DNA from: Sphingosinicella soli
GTDB lineage: Bacteria; Pseudomonadota; Alphaproteobacteria; Sphingomonadales; Sphingomonadaceae
Length of the DNA stretch: 64,000 bases
Assembly (NCBI RefSeq): GCF_014199685.1
Contig: NZ_JACHNZ010000015.1
Location: 1 to 64,000 of the forward strand
Reading direction: 5' to 3'
Shown here: in pieces, positions 34,108-43,013 of the stretch
Layout: every line of letters begins with the position of its first letter
Position numbering within the stretch: the first letter of the stretch is position 1
The notes under the pieces: model-generated
The model's input: only the letters and a program-made list of their open reading frames with translations
Databases searched by the model: none
Told to the model about the DNA's origin: nothing
Made by a program: the position numbers and the translations under genes

Positions 34108-36459
34108 CTATCGTGAACTGTGCATGGCGAAGGTCGGCGAGGCTGCGCCTCGATTGACGCGACCATATGATGTCGTTCGCTGGTGGGCTATCCGTCCGGC
34201 CAATAGCGCGACCTCAGTCATCCAGGTGGGATCGCACTCCTGACCGTTCACGCCGCCCGCAGCGCGAGTGATCGACTCGTTCATCAAAGTGCCGCCCATG
34301 TCGTTGGCACCAGCTTGCAATCCCGCGATAACGCCCTCGCGGCCGAGCTTAACCCAGCTGACCTGGATGTTCGGTATGAGCGGATGCAACACGAGTCGCG
34401 CGACGGCATGCATCAGTAACGTTTCGCGTGCGCTGGGCCCAGATCGGGCCAGACCCTTTTGCCATATCGGAGTGTTCATGTGCACGAAGGGCAACGGCAC
34501 GAATTCGGTGAAACCGCCGGTTTCCTGCTGGAGATCGCGGATGGCGAGCAGATGGCGGGCCCAATGCGCATAGCTGTCGACATGGCCAAACATAATTGTG
34601 GCAGTCGAACGCAGGCCTATACAATGCGCGGTTCGCATCACCTCGAGCCATTCCGCGACGCTCAGCTTGTCCGGACAGACGATGGCTCGGACATCATCGT
34701 CGAGGATTTCGGCTGCCGTACCCGGTAGGGTCGAAAGCCCTGCCTGTTTCGCGCGGTTGAGAAAGTCTTCCAGGGGTATGCCGAGCGTCCTCGCGCCGTG
34801 GCTTATCTCCAGCGGCGAAAAGGCATGGATATGTATGTCGGGCGCCACACCTCGGACGGCGCGCAGTACGTCGATATAGGTGTTGCCGTCATAGCTCGGA
34901 TGGATCCCGCCCTGAAGGCAGATTTCGGTCGCACCTTTTTCCACCGCTTCTGTGACGCGCCGCGCCACTTCATCGAGATCGAGCCGATAGGCAGTGCCGC
35001 GCTGGCTGCGCGTGCTTCCCTTCGAAAAGCCGCAGAAGCCGCACTTGTATACGCAGATATTGGTATAGTTGATGTTCCGGTTGACGACGAAGGTCACGTC
35101 GTCGCCGACCACCGATCGGCGCAACTCGTCTGCCGCCCCCGCGATTAGCGAGACATCGGCGCCCTCGGCTTCGAACAGCCTGACGATCGCTGGGACCGTC
35201 AGCCGCTCGCCGGCGCGTGCCGCCGCGACGATATCCTTGAGCAGCTTCGTCGCGATCGTCCGGCCCGAAGGTAACGGCACCGCCATCGGCACTGCGTTCC
35301 CCGGGTGCCATACATCGGTTACCGGCAGGCCCCGCCCATCGATGGTTCGCCGGACGACCGATCGCAATGAGGGGTCGAGCCACCGATCGGGCTCAACAGC
35401 ATGACGCGGACCAATCGCCAGCCGCTCGCGGAGGACGCGTCCCGCCGCCAATGTGGCGCGGTCGAGCGTCTCTAGGTTCGGCCAGGGGGCCTCGGGATTG
35501 ACATGATCCGGCGTTACCGGGGAGACGCCGCCCCAGTCGTTCACCCCGGCGCGCAATATGGCTGCCAGTTCATCGGGCGCGCGAAGATTGGGCGGCGCCT
35601 GTATCGTCATTTCCGGGCCCAGCACCAACCGCGCCATCGCGATCGTCCAGAGATGCTCGGCGAGGGACGGTTCGGGATGCTGCGCCATCCGCGTACCGCT
35701 CTTGGCACGGAAGTTCTGGACAATGACTTCCTGAATGTGCCCGTAGCGCGCATGGAGATCGCGGATCGCGATCAGCGCCTCGATCCGCTCGAGCCGGGTT
35801 TCGCCGATCCCGATCAGCAGCCCGGTGGTGAACGGAACTGCGGCTCGTCCGGCTGCAGCAATGGCCTCCATCCGCCGCGCGGGTTCTTTATCGGGAGATC
35901 CGAAATGCGGGCCGCCAGGGTGCGACAATCGGTCGGAAGCCGTTTCCAGCATCAGTCCCATCGATGCCGATACCGGACGCAGCGCCGCATAATCGGCATC
36001 GCCGATCAACCCGGCGTTGAGGTGCGGTAGCAACCCGGTCTCGGCGAGCACCTCGCCGGCGATCTCGCGAAGATAGGACAGCGTGCTCAGATGTCCCAGC
36101 GCGTCCAGTGCCGCCCGCGCTGCCGCGTAGCGGTCCTCCGGCCGGTCGCCGAGAGTGAACAGCGCCTCGCGGCAGCCGGCCGCCTGGCCCGCCCGCGCGA
36201 TCGCCAGAACTTCTTCCCGCGTCAGAAAGCTCTTTGCGTTGCGGCGCGGCGTGGTTGCGAAGGTGCAATAGTGGCAGACGTTCCGGCATAGCTGGGTTAG
36301 CGGTACGAATATCTTCCGCGAATAGGTCACCAGCGGGCCATGCGCCTCGATGGTCATTGCTTCGCTGACGCTCAGCAACTCTGCAAGAGGAATCGCCGCC
36401 GTCGTCTCGGCGAGCTCCACCGCTTCAAGCGACGCCAGTTCACCGCCGAATAGCTTCAT
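34108..36459 (-). CDS. fbiC: Fused CofG-CofH (FbiC) Fo synthase
   Basis: The 783-residue protein makes the deazaflavin Fo from tyrosine and a ribityl-diaminouracil. It has two radical-SAM domains: a CofG-like half with C58, C62 and C65 in CRNVCHYC, and a CofH-like half with C469, C473 and C476 in CVYKCGFC. The order and length match FbiC of actinobacteria rather than separate archaeal genes. It is followed by fno. CofE, CofD and CofC lie 31 kb away, so the pathway is split over two loci in one window. The gene looks intact. Confidence 0.95.
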   Translation of the reverse strand: MKLFGGELASLEAVELAETTAAIPLAELLSVSEAMTIEAHGPLVTYSRKIFVPLTQLCRNVCHYCTFATTPRRNAKSFLTREEVLAIARAGQAAGCREALFTLGDRPEDRYAAARAALDALGHLSTLSYLREIAGEVLAETGLLPHLNAGLIGDADYAALRPVSASMGLMLETASDRLSHPGGPHFGSPDKEPARRMEAIAAAGRAAVPFTTGLLIGIGETRLERIEALIAIRDLHARYGHIQEVIVQNFRAKSGTRMAQHPEPSLAEHLWTIAMARLVLGPEMTIQAPPNLRAPDELAAILRAGVNDWGGVSPVTPDHVNPEAPWPNLETLDRATLAAGRVLRERLAIGPRHAVEPDRWLDPSLRSVVRRTIDGRGLPVTDVWHPGNAVPMAVPLPSGRTIATKLLKDIVAAARAGERLTVPAIVRLFEAEGADVSLIAGAADELRRSVVGDDVTFVVNRNINYTNICVYKCGFCGFSKGSTRSQRGTAYRLDLDEVARRVTEAVEKGATEICLQGGIHPSYDGNTYIDVLRAVRGVAPDIHIHAFSPLEISHGARTLGIPLEDFLNRAKQAGLSTLPGTAAEILDDDVRAIVCPDKLSVAEWLEVMRTAHCIGLRSTATIMFGHVDSYAHWARHLLAIRDLQQETGGFTEFVPLPFVHMNTPIWQKGLARSGPSARETLLMHAVARLVLHPLIPNIQVSWVKLGREGVIAGLQAGANDMGGTLMNESITRAAGGVNGQECDPTWMTEVALLAGRIAHQRTTSYGRVNRGAASPTFAMHSSR

Positions 36460-36517
36460 ATCGCTTCTCCGCTGAAGTGACCGGCGTCAGCCATCGAGAG
36501 CGCCAATGATCGCATGT

Positions 36518-37273
36518 TCATTGATAGAGCGTGTCGTCGTTCACCAGTTCGCCCAGCAGCCGGACGAACCGGGCGGCATCGGCCCCGTTGATGACGCGGT
36601 GATCATAGCTCAGCGAGAGCGGCAGCATCGTCTGCCATGCGATCGCGCCGCCGTCTCCCGGAAACGGCGTGCTCCGGTTGCGCGATACACCCAATATGGC
36701 GACGTCGGGCGCGTTGATGATCGGCGTGAACGCGGTGCCACCGATATGGCCGAGCGACGAGAGCGCGATCGAACTGCCGGACATGTCCGACATGGACAGA
36801 CCCTTCGTGCGTGCCTTGTCCGACAAGGCGGTCAGTTCGGTTGCAATCTCCCCAAGCGACTTGGCGTCGCAGCCGCGTATCACCGGCACCAACAGACCCT
36901 TGGGCGTATCGACCGCGACACCGATGTTGAAATACCGTTTGAGGATCAGCGTTTTGCCGTCGTCACCGAGCGACGCGTTGAAATGCGGATAGCCTCGTAA
37001 AGCTTCGGCCAGCGCCTTGATCAGCACGACGACCGGCGTGAGCTTCGCTCCCGGATGAGCTTGCTCCCACGCGACCTTGCGTGCACCGATCCCATCGATG
37101 TCGATATCGTCATGGTGAGTGACGTGCGGGATGGTCACCCAGTTCCTGCCGAGAAAAGCCCCGGAGAGCTGCTGATAGCGCGTCAACGGCACGACCTCGA
37201 CATCGCCGAACTCTGAAAATTCGCTGGGAGGTAACGGGGCTAGCCGCGCGAGGGTTTCCGCTACTGTCGACAT
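36518..37273 (-). CDS. Stand-alone 2-oxoacid dehydrogenase E2 catalytic domain
   Basis: The 251-residue protein is an acyltransferase core without a lipoyl or subunit-binding domain. It starts near the domain boundary (VEVVPLTRYQQLSGAFLGRNW), has IPHVTHHDDIDI and PHFNASL, and ends with SYDHRVINGADAARF. His225 is the catalytic base. The usual Asp of the HxxxDG motif is Asn229, a change also known in active E2 proteins. AGGAG precedes the ATG. It is probably the partner of the lipoyl protein at 9550 and one or both E1 pairs. An independent chloramphenicol-acetyltransferase-like enzyme is the alternative. Confidence 0.83.
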   Translation of the reverse strand: MSTVAETLARLAPLPPSEFSEFGDVEVVPLTRYQQLSGAFLGRNWVTIPHVTHHDDIDIDGIGARKVAWEQAHPGAKLTPVVVLIKALAEALRGYPHFNASLGDDGKTLILKRYFNIGVAVDTPKGLLVPVIRGCDAKSLGEIATELTALSDKARTKGLSMSDMSGSSIALSSLGHIGGTAFTPIINAPDVAILGVSRNRSTPFPGDGGAIAWQTMLPLSLSYDHRVINGADAARFVRLLGELVNDDTLYQ

Positions 37274-37619
37274 GCTGATCTCCTGTCATCCATTTTTTGC
37301 CAGCCGCCACTATGTGTCGACACAGAGTTCCGACGAGCGGCCGCATGCGTTATGCGTAGCCGGAGCGTTGTCGATGCCCGCTTGATCTGCTGCGCTCGCG
37401 ACGCTGTTGCCAGCAGCCTATCGGCGAACCACGACCGCCTCCAATACAATCCACACTGGATCCCAATGCCGCTTCGGTATCGAACTGCCTATATGGTGTC
37501 GATCGGTGACAACCATGTAACGACCATGATGCGGTCCCTTGGCGACAAGATGAGATTGGCGAAGGCGCTCGGCGCGTCGGGCTACCGCAGACGAGGTGCA
37601 GTTCGCACTGCGAGCCAGA
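37274..37619. promoter_or_regulatory. E2 promoter region with element shared with 7140-7183
   Basis: This gap has no gene. CCTCCAATACAAT at 37438-37450 and GGTATC at 37476-37481 repeat the blocks at 7140-7152 and 7178-7183 with the same 25-base spacing, on the same strand and in the same orientation relative to a minus-strand gene. Weaker similarity begins at a TATCGG around 37420. This suggests common control of the E2 gene and the HsaA/E1 locus. Confidence 0.5.
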
Positions 37620-38789
37620 TCAGATGAGTTCGGTTAAAGTTTCCATGCGATAGGGTTTGAGCTCGGCTAACTGGCCATCGCGCACCTTGTTCGCGAAATC
37701 GGGATTGGCAATGAGCGCCCGCCCGACGGCAATCAGGTCGAAATCGCCGCGATTGAACATGTGCATCAACTTCGCGAACTGCTCCGCCGAGGCGGATGAT
37801 CCGGTGCGGGCCGCGCCGTCCTGGCCATATGCATGATGCGATGTGACGTCCAACGCATCGCTCAAACCGACCGAACCGACGGTGATCGCCGTTTTGCCGG
37901 TGATCTTCTTCGTCCATCCCGCCAGATTCATATCGGAACCCGATTGGGGAAACTCTGCCTCCCAGAAACGCCTGGTGGAACAGTCGAAGAAGCTCAGCCC
38001 TGCATCCGAGAGCGGCGTAAGCAGGGTTTCCAACTCGGCAGGCGTCTCGGCGAGGCGGGTGTCATAGAAATCGGGTGATTTCCATTGCGAAAAGCGCAGC
38101 CCGATCGGGAAGTCCGGGCCGACGTTGTCGCGGATGGCCTTGATCAGGTCGATACCGAAGCGCGCACGCTCGGCGAGATTTTGACCACCGAATCCGTCGG
38201 TGCGTTTGTTCGTTTCGTTCCACAGGAACTGATCGATCAGATAGCCGTGACCGCCGTGGAGCTCCACGCCATCGAAGCCGAGGCGTTGGGCGGAAAGAGC
38301 CGCAGCGACATATTGGTCGATCGTTTCGCCGATTTCCGCTTCGCTCAGCGCGCGAAAGGGCGGGGCAGGCTGTCCGGAGACATCTCCGACGGTAGGATGA
38401 ACCATCGACGGACCAACGGACGGCAGGTCCTGATCGGCGCTCTGATTGCGAATTCTCGCTAGGCCCGCATGCCATAGCTGTGGCATCATCCGGCCTCCGG
38501 CCGCATGGACCGCGTCGATGATCGTCTTCCACTTGGAAAGCGCGGCATCGCCATAAAAATGCGGCACCGCAGCGGAATAGGCACCGATTCCGTTGATCGC
38601 CGCGCCTTCGGAGATGATCAACCCGACGCCGCCTTCGACGCGTCGCCGATAATAATCGACGACGCGGTCTTCGAGGACCCCGTCCTTGGCGAACATCCGT
38701 GTCATGGCCGACATGACGATACGGTTAGGCAGTTCGCAAGTGCCCAGTCGATAGGGCTGGAAAAGCGGCGCAGCGATATCCGGCATCAT
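37620..38789 (-). CDS. Old yellow enzyme family oxidoreductase (module B)
   Basis: The 389-residue FMN enzyme begins LFQPYRLGTCELPNRIVMSAMTRM and has ELHGGHGYLIDQFLWNETNK in the active site, using a His/His pair rather than the His/Asn of the 21476 OYE. It also has TDGFGGQNLAERARFG and AVGRALIANPDF. It is closer to the xenobiotic reductase and 2,4-dienoyl reductase-like branch without an iron-sulfur domain. It would reduce an enone or enal of the pathway. It lies four bases after the Rieske stop, so it is probably co-transcribed. Confidence 0.88.
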   Translation of the reverse strand: MMPDIAAPLFQPYRLGTCELPNRIVMSAMTRMFAKDGVLEDRVVDYYRRRVEGGVGLIISEGAAINGIGAYSAAVPHFYGDAALSKWKTIIDAVHAAGGRMMPQLWHAGLARIRNQSADQDLPSVGPSMVHPTVGDVSGQPAPPFRALSEAEIGETIDQYVAAALSAQRLGFDGVELHGGHGYLIDQFLWNETNKRTDGFGGQNLAERARFGIDLIKAIRDNVGPDFPIGLRFSQWKSPDFYDTRLAETPAELETLLTPLSDAGLSFFDCSTRRFWEAEFPQSGSDMNLAGWTKKITGKTAITVGSVGLSDALDVTSHHAYGQDGAARTGSSASAEQFAKLMHMFNRGDFDLIAVGRALIANPDFANKVRDGQLAELKPYRMETLTELI

Positions 38790-38793
38790 GCCC

Positions 38794-40122
38794 TCACGCC
38801 TTTAGCATGTCGTAAAGGTGACTGTGAAAGTTGGTCAGCGTCGCTTCCGCGAGCGGGTTGGGACGGCCACCCTTGAAATAGTCGGACTTCATGCCCTTCT
38901 GCACGTCGGGCAGGTTGATGAAGTCCTGTGTGTAGATACGCGGCCACGGGCCGTCCTGCCACTTTTCGTAAATCTCCTGCTTCGCCTTGGGCTCCTTGCC
39001 TGGGGCGAAAGACTCGATCGACCAGATATCAAGGACGCAGGTATCCGGATCGTCGCTGTCGGGGCGTGCGCGATACATCAATAGGCCGTCATGGGTAGCG
39101 AGCAGGGAGATGTTCGGGAAAATGTGCCAGGCTGCCCCGATCATATTGATGTCGTCGAAGTTCAGATCGGGCCATGCGACGCCATCGGCTTCGGCCAGCT
39201 CGCGATGGATCTCGATATAGGTGACCATCGCCTCCATGATTGTCGCCGACTCGGTGAGCTTTTCCTTCATCCTCCGGGCCGCCTCCACCGCGCGCTTGGT
39301 GACTAGTGCGTCCAGCTCGACATTGAGCTGCTCGAGATTGCCTAGAAGCGCTTCACGCATGTCGGTCGGCGCTGCCATCTTCAGCCGCGGCGACGGGTGA
39401 CCCGGCAGGCGATCCGCAGAGCGGAAGCGGAATAGCGAATGGGGGCCGAAGGATTCGCACAAGAATCGATCGTCGCCCGAATAGTTGAGCGTCTGCCGGT
39501 GCGTGGTCGTGGCGTGATAGCCTTCGATGAAGGCTTCGAGGGCGACCTTCCAATTGCAGGGAAGCGATACCGTCCGATACCATCCATAGCGAAAATTCTC
39601 GAGATCATGCTTGCGGAAAACATCGGGCAGTGGGCCGAGCCATTCGAGAAGCGGCTTTGCGTCCGGATCCATATTGATGAAAAGCCAACCGCCCCAACTG
39701 TCGATCTGCACCTCGCCGAGGCGCAGATTTTCGTCGTTGAGGATGGTGCCCCAATCCGCGCGATCGACCACTTCATCGTTGGTTCCGTCGAGATTCCATT
39801 GCCAGCCATGATAGCGGCAGAAAAACTTTTTGGTCCGGCCGCAACCGTTGGTCAGGCGCCGTCCACGATGCAGACAGACATTGTAATAGGCCTTGATATT
39901 GTCTTCGGCGCTGCGGACGACGATGATGGACTCATCGGCGATATTGTAGGTCAGATAGTCGCCAACGCGGCTAAGCTCTTCCTCGCGGCCGACGATCTGC
40001 CAGACCTTGCCCCACATATGCTTGCGCTCGCGCTTTGCGAATTCGCGGCTGAGATAGGCTTCCTTGGGCAGGAAGGATTCGCTAGGCAGCGGCGTGATGT
40101 GATCCTGACGGAGAGTGGCCAT
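38794..40122 (-). CDS. Rieske non-heme iron oxygenase alpha subunit (module B)
   Basis: The 442-residue oxygenase is a paralogue of 9850-11238. Its Rieske ligands are C83, H85, C102 and H105 (CLHRG and CRYHGW), and its mononuclear iron ligands are probably E200, H203 and H208 (IEGYHATTTH). The real start is ATG 40122 (MATLRQDHITP); the longer open frame upstream has no similarity. A LacI-type operator lies at 40227, about 105 bases before the start. No ferredoxin or reductase gene accompanies it. Confidence 0.88.
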   Translation of the reverse strand: MATLRQDHITPLPSESFLPKEAYLSREFAKRERKHMWGKVWQIVGREEELSRVGDYLTYNIADESIIVVRSAEDNIKAYYNVCLHRGRRLTNGCGRTKKFFCRYHGWQWNLDGTNDEVVDRADWGTILNDENLRLGEVQIDSWGGWLFINMDPDAKPLLEWLGPLPDVFRKHDLENFRYGWYRTVSLPCNWKVALEAFIEGYHATTTHRQTLNYSGDDRFLCESFGPHSLFRFRSADRLPGHPSPRLKMAAPTDMREALLGNLEQLNVELDALVTKRAVEAARRMKEKLTESATIMEAMVTYIEIHRELAEADGVAWPDLNFDDINMIGAAWHIFPNISLLATHDGLLMYRARPDSDDPDTCVLDIWSIESFAPGKEPKAKQEIYEKWQDGPWPRIYTQDFINLPDVQKGMKSDYFKGGRPNPLAEATLTNFHSHLYDMLKA

Positions 40123-40226
40123 CTCTATATCCTCATATCTTCCACAAGTGGGTCGTAGCGGCAAGCGTCGTGCTCTTTGGGAGCAAAGTGCCTTCCAGTC
40201 CTTGGAAACCAAGTTTGCGCGAAACT

Positions 40227-40238
40227 TGAATCGCTTCA
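40227..40238. promoter_or_regulatory. LacI-type operator (Rieske, module B)
   Basis: TGAATCGCTTCA reads TGAAGCGATTCA on the other strand, identical to the site beside the LacI gene at 54927. It is extended to an inverted CTTGAA...TTCAAG arrangement. It lies between the flavoprotein stop and the Rieske start. Confidence 0.65.
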
Positions 40239-40244
40239 AGAGCA

Positions 40245-41924
40245 TTATTGGCAAATAAAAGAGCCGGCGCGCCGGCCGGAGAAAATCCCATCGGCGAGCG
40301 ACAGCCCGCTGATGTAGCTCTTCGAGCATAATCCGACGGCCGACCTCCCGGCAGCAAAAAGGCCGGCAATGGGCTTGTTGTCGGTCCCGAGCACGGCACC
40401 GGTGTTTTCGTCGATTGCCAGTCCGCCGAGGCTGATCGCCAGGATCGGCGAGCCGGCGACATCTGATGAAACATCGACGGCATAAAATGGCCCGGTCAAC
40501 AATGGAGCACATAGGTCCCGCGATTTTCCGAATTCGTCGGGCGCAGACGCGGCGATATCCTGATTGTAGCGCTCGACAGCCTTCTGCAGCCCACCATCGG
40601 TGATCTCGAGCTGCTTCTCGAGATCGGCCACAGTCACGGCCTTCTTTCCGTTTTTCAGCATCGCGCGGGCGATCATTCGCTGGAATATCCAAGTCTCGGG
40701 TAGCTTTAGTTCACGCTCGCCGTCTTCGACGATCTTGCTGTCGAGAATCAGCCAGCCGCGACCTTCGGCCTTTTCGAACAATGCGGCGCCGAGCCGAGCG
40801 CCATATTGCTCTTCATTGGTCAGCCGCTCGCCACGGCGAGAAATCATAATTCCGCGCATCCAGACATAGGGTGGATTGATGAAGCGCCATGCCGACACGC
40901 TATCCATATAGGCGGTAACACCACCGACGCCCTGACCAAGCCTGATGCCCGATCCTACATCGCCTTGTGCGCCGAGCGGCGTTGCGTCGAGATAAGTTGC
41001 GGCATGGTGCTGCACCATTGCGCGGTTGCGCATGAAGCCGCCGGCGGCCAGGATCGTGCGCTCTCTGACAGTGATCGTACGGCGGCGCGCGTGACGCTTC
41101 TCTATCGAAGCCGCTTTGCGCCACGCCCATTTCGCGAGCTTGCTGTCGCCCAGCGCGATATGCGAACTGATACGTTGCAGCTTGCCATGGCGCCAGGCGT
41201 TGAAGCCGACCGGGATCTGATAGACATCGACGCCGACGACACGCCCGGCCTTGTCAACGACCAGGCGGTCGACCCGGCAATGGAGTATCTCGCGGACGCC
41301 CGGCGCTGCGCGCAAAGCGCGGATGAGCGTCATCATCAGGCTGGCGCCGCCCCGGTACAGGAAGCGCTCTGACAGATTGGGGGCAGCAACGACGCGATGG
41401 CCGCGGGGGGCAGCGGGGATATGATCGGCATAAACTTGCACAGTTTCATTGCCCGACAGGTAAAGATAGCCGTCGCGCGTCGGATAGGATGCCTTGCGCG
41501 GCGCGACCTTTGAGGAAAAGCGCACGCCATGGCCTTCGAGCCATTCGATCATTTCGGGCGAAGTGGTGCAGAAGCGGCGCAGTGTCTCCGTGCTGACAGC
41601 ACCGCCGGTTTCCTCGACCAGATAAGCCAGCATCGCCTCGGTCGGATCGTCGACGCCGGCTTCGCGCTGCACCTTGGTGCCACCGCCGGCATAAACTACG
41701 CCACCACTCAGGCTACTCGACCCGCCGCCATTGAACCTGTCGATCACCAGAACCGACCTTCCGCCGCCGGTTTCGGAGGTCGCGAGAGCGGCAGAGACGC
41801 CGGCGATGCCCATGCCGACGACTAGGACATCGCAGGCTTCATCCCACCGTTCCTGGTCTGCCGCATCGGTAATCCGCGGAGCGATAGCATCATAGCCGAG
41901 GTCGAAATTGGCCGGGGGGTTCAT
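40245..41924 (-). CDS. KstD-like FAD-dependent oxidoreductase (module B)
   Basis: The 559-residue flavoprotein starts at MNPPANFDLGYDAIAP (ATG 41924, after GAGAGGAGC). VLVVGMGIAGVSAALA and GGGSSSLSGGVVYAGGGT bind FAD. RTILAAGGFMRN and the C-terminal GLFAAGRSAVG with SYISGLSLADGIFSG resemble 3-ketosteroid-dehydrogenase and fumarate-reductase-like proteins. The YPGxG of classic KstD is replaced by YISG, so delta1-dehydrogenation is less secure than for 17101-18771. It lies between E1 beta and Rieske on the same strand. Confidence 0.8.
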   Translation of the reverse strand: MNPPANFDLGYDAIAPRITDAADQERWDEACDVLVVGMGIAGVSAALATSETGGGRSVLVIDRFNGGGSSSLSGGVVYAGGGTKVQREAGVDDPTEAMLAYLVEETGGAVSTETLRRFCTTSPEMIEWLEGHGVRFSSKVAPRKASYPTRDGYLYLSGNETVQVYADHIPAAPRGHRVVAAPNLSERFLYRGGASLMMTLIRALRAAPGVREILHCRVDRLVVDKAGRVVGVDVYQIPVGFNAWRHGKLQRISSHIALGDSKLAKWAWRKAASIEKRHARRRTITVRERTILAAGGFMRNRAMVQHHAATYLDATPLGAQGDVGSGIRLGQGVGGVTAYMDSVSAWRFINPPYVWMRGIMISRRGERLTNEEQYGARLGAALFEKAEGRGWLILDSKIVEDGERELKLPETWIFQRMIARAMLKNGKKAVTVADLEKQLEITDGGLQKAVERYNQDIAASAPDEFGKSRDLCAPLLTGPFYAVDVSSDVAGSPILAISLGGLAIDENTGAVLGTDNKPIAGLFAAGRSAVGLCSKSYISGLSLADGIFSGRRAGSFICQ

Positions 41925-42017
41925 GATGCTCCTCTCAGTCGTCTGCCTGGCACTGGCGCCCGTTGTTCCGCATACGTCACGGGGAGGACGGGTGCCGTGA
42001 CGCGCCACCGTCCTAAT

Positions 42018-43013
42018 TCATTTATAAGCGACAAGGGCCTTTGCCGCCGCGACGATTTCCTTGCTTCCCACCATAAACGCGTCTTCGAGAGGCTTGGAAA
42101 AGGGAACGGGAGTGGTAGGGGCGCCAAGCCGGCTCACCGGGGCCTTGAGGCTCGAAAACAGTTCCTCGTTGATCGTCGAGGCGATTTCGCCGCCGGGACC
42201 GAAATAACGCAGCGCTTCGTGCGCTACGATGGCCCGCTTGGTCTTCGCGACCGAAGCCAGCACGGTCTTCTTGTCCCAGGGCGAGATGGTCCGCAGATCG
42301 ATGACTTCCGCCGAGATTCCCTCCCCGGAGAGGGCCTCGGCCGCAGCCAGCGCTTCCCTGGCGACGCGTGAATAGGAAACGATCGTGACATCGGTCCCTT
42401 CGCGTGTCACCTTCGCTTGGCCTAGCAGTGTGCGGCTACCGGACTCGGGTGGCGTATCAGGCAGCCAGTAGGTCGGGATGTTCTCGATGAACAGGCAGGG
42501 ATCGGGATCGTCGATGCACGAACGCATCAGGCCATAAGCATCGGCGGCGGTCGACGGCGCGACCACCTTCATGCCGGCGGTGTGCGCGAACCAGCCTTCA
42601 ACATAGTCGCTGTGCTGTCCGCCGCTGGAGAAGCCCGCGCCGGTCATCGTGCGGATGACGATCGGGACGCTCGTCTGTCCACCCGACATGTAACGAAGCT
42701 TGGCGGCATGATTAACGATCATGTCCATCGCCACGGCCGTAAAGTTCATCAGCATGATCTCGGCAACGGGCTTGTAGCCCACGAGCGAGGCGCCGATCGC
42801 CGCACCGATGATTGCCTGTTCCGCGATCGGCGTCGAGCGGCAGCGCGCCTCGCCGAACCGCGTCGACAGGCCCCGGGTAATTCCGATAACGCCGCCGCCT
42901 TCGGGATCCCCGACATCTTCGCCAAGCACGACGACCTTGACGTCGTCGGCCATGGCGTCGGCAAGGGCTAAGTTAACCGCCTGCAGAATATTGATTTTTT
43001 CAGCGGCGCTCAT
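42018..43013 (-). CDS. TPP-dependent dehydrogenase E1 beta (module B)
   Basis: The 331-residue beta subunit shows GEDVGDPEGGG, TPIAEQAIIG, AEIMLMNFTAV and EVIDLRTISPWDKKTVLASV, closely following the module A subunit at 8525-9541. Its start overlaps the E1 alpha stop by four bases (ATGA). No lipoyl, E2 or E3 gene accompanies this pair, so it must borrow these from elsewhere, possibly 9550 and 36518. Confidence 0.88.
   Translation of the reverse strand: MSAAEKINILQAVNLALADAMADDVKVVVLGEDVGDPEGGGVIGITRGLSTRFGEARCRSTPIAEQAIIGAAIGASLVGYKPVAEIMLMNFTAVAMDMIVNHAAKLRYMSGGQTSVPIVIRTMTGAGFSSGGQHSDYVEGWFAHTAGMKVVAPSTAADAYGLMRSCIDDPDPCLFIENIPTYWLPDTPPESGSRTLLGQAKVTREGTDVTIVSYSRVAREALAAAEALSGEGISAEVIDLRTISPWDKKTVLASVAKTKRAIVAHEALRYFGPGGEIASTINEELFSSLKAPVSRLGAPTTPVPFSKPLEDAFMVGSKEIVAAAKALVAYK

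Noticed and set aside
38794-40692. 632-residue N-terminally extended Rieske protein
   Set aside because: Residues before MATLRQ have no similarity, overlap the flavoprotein gene in another frame, and span the LacI-type operator at 40227.
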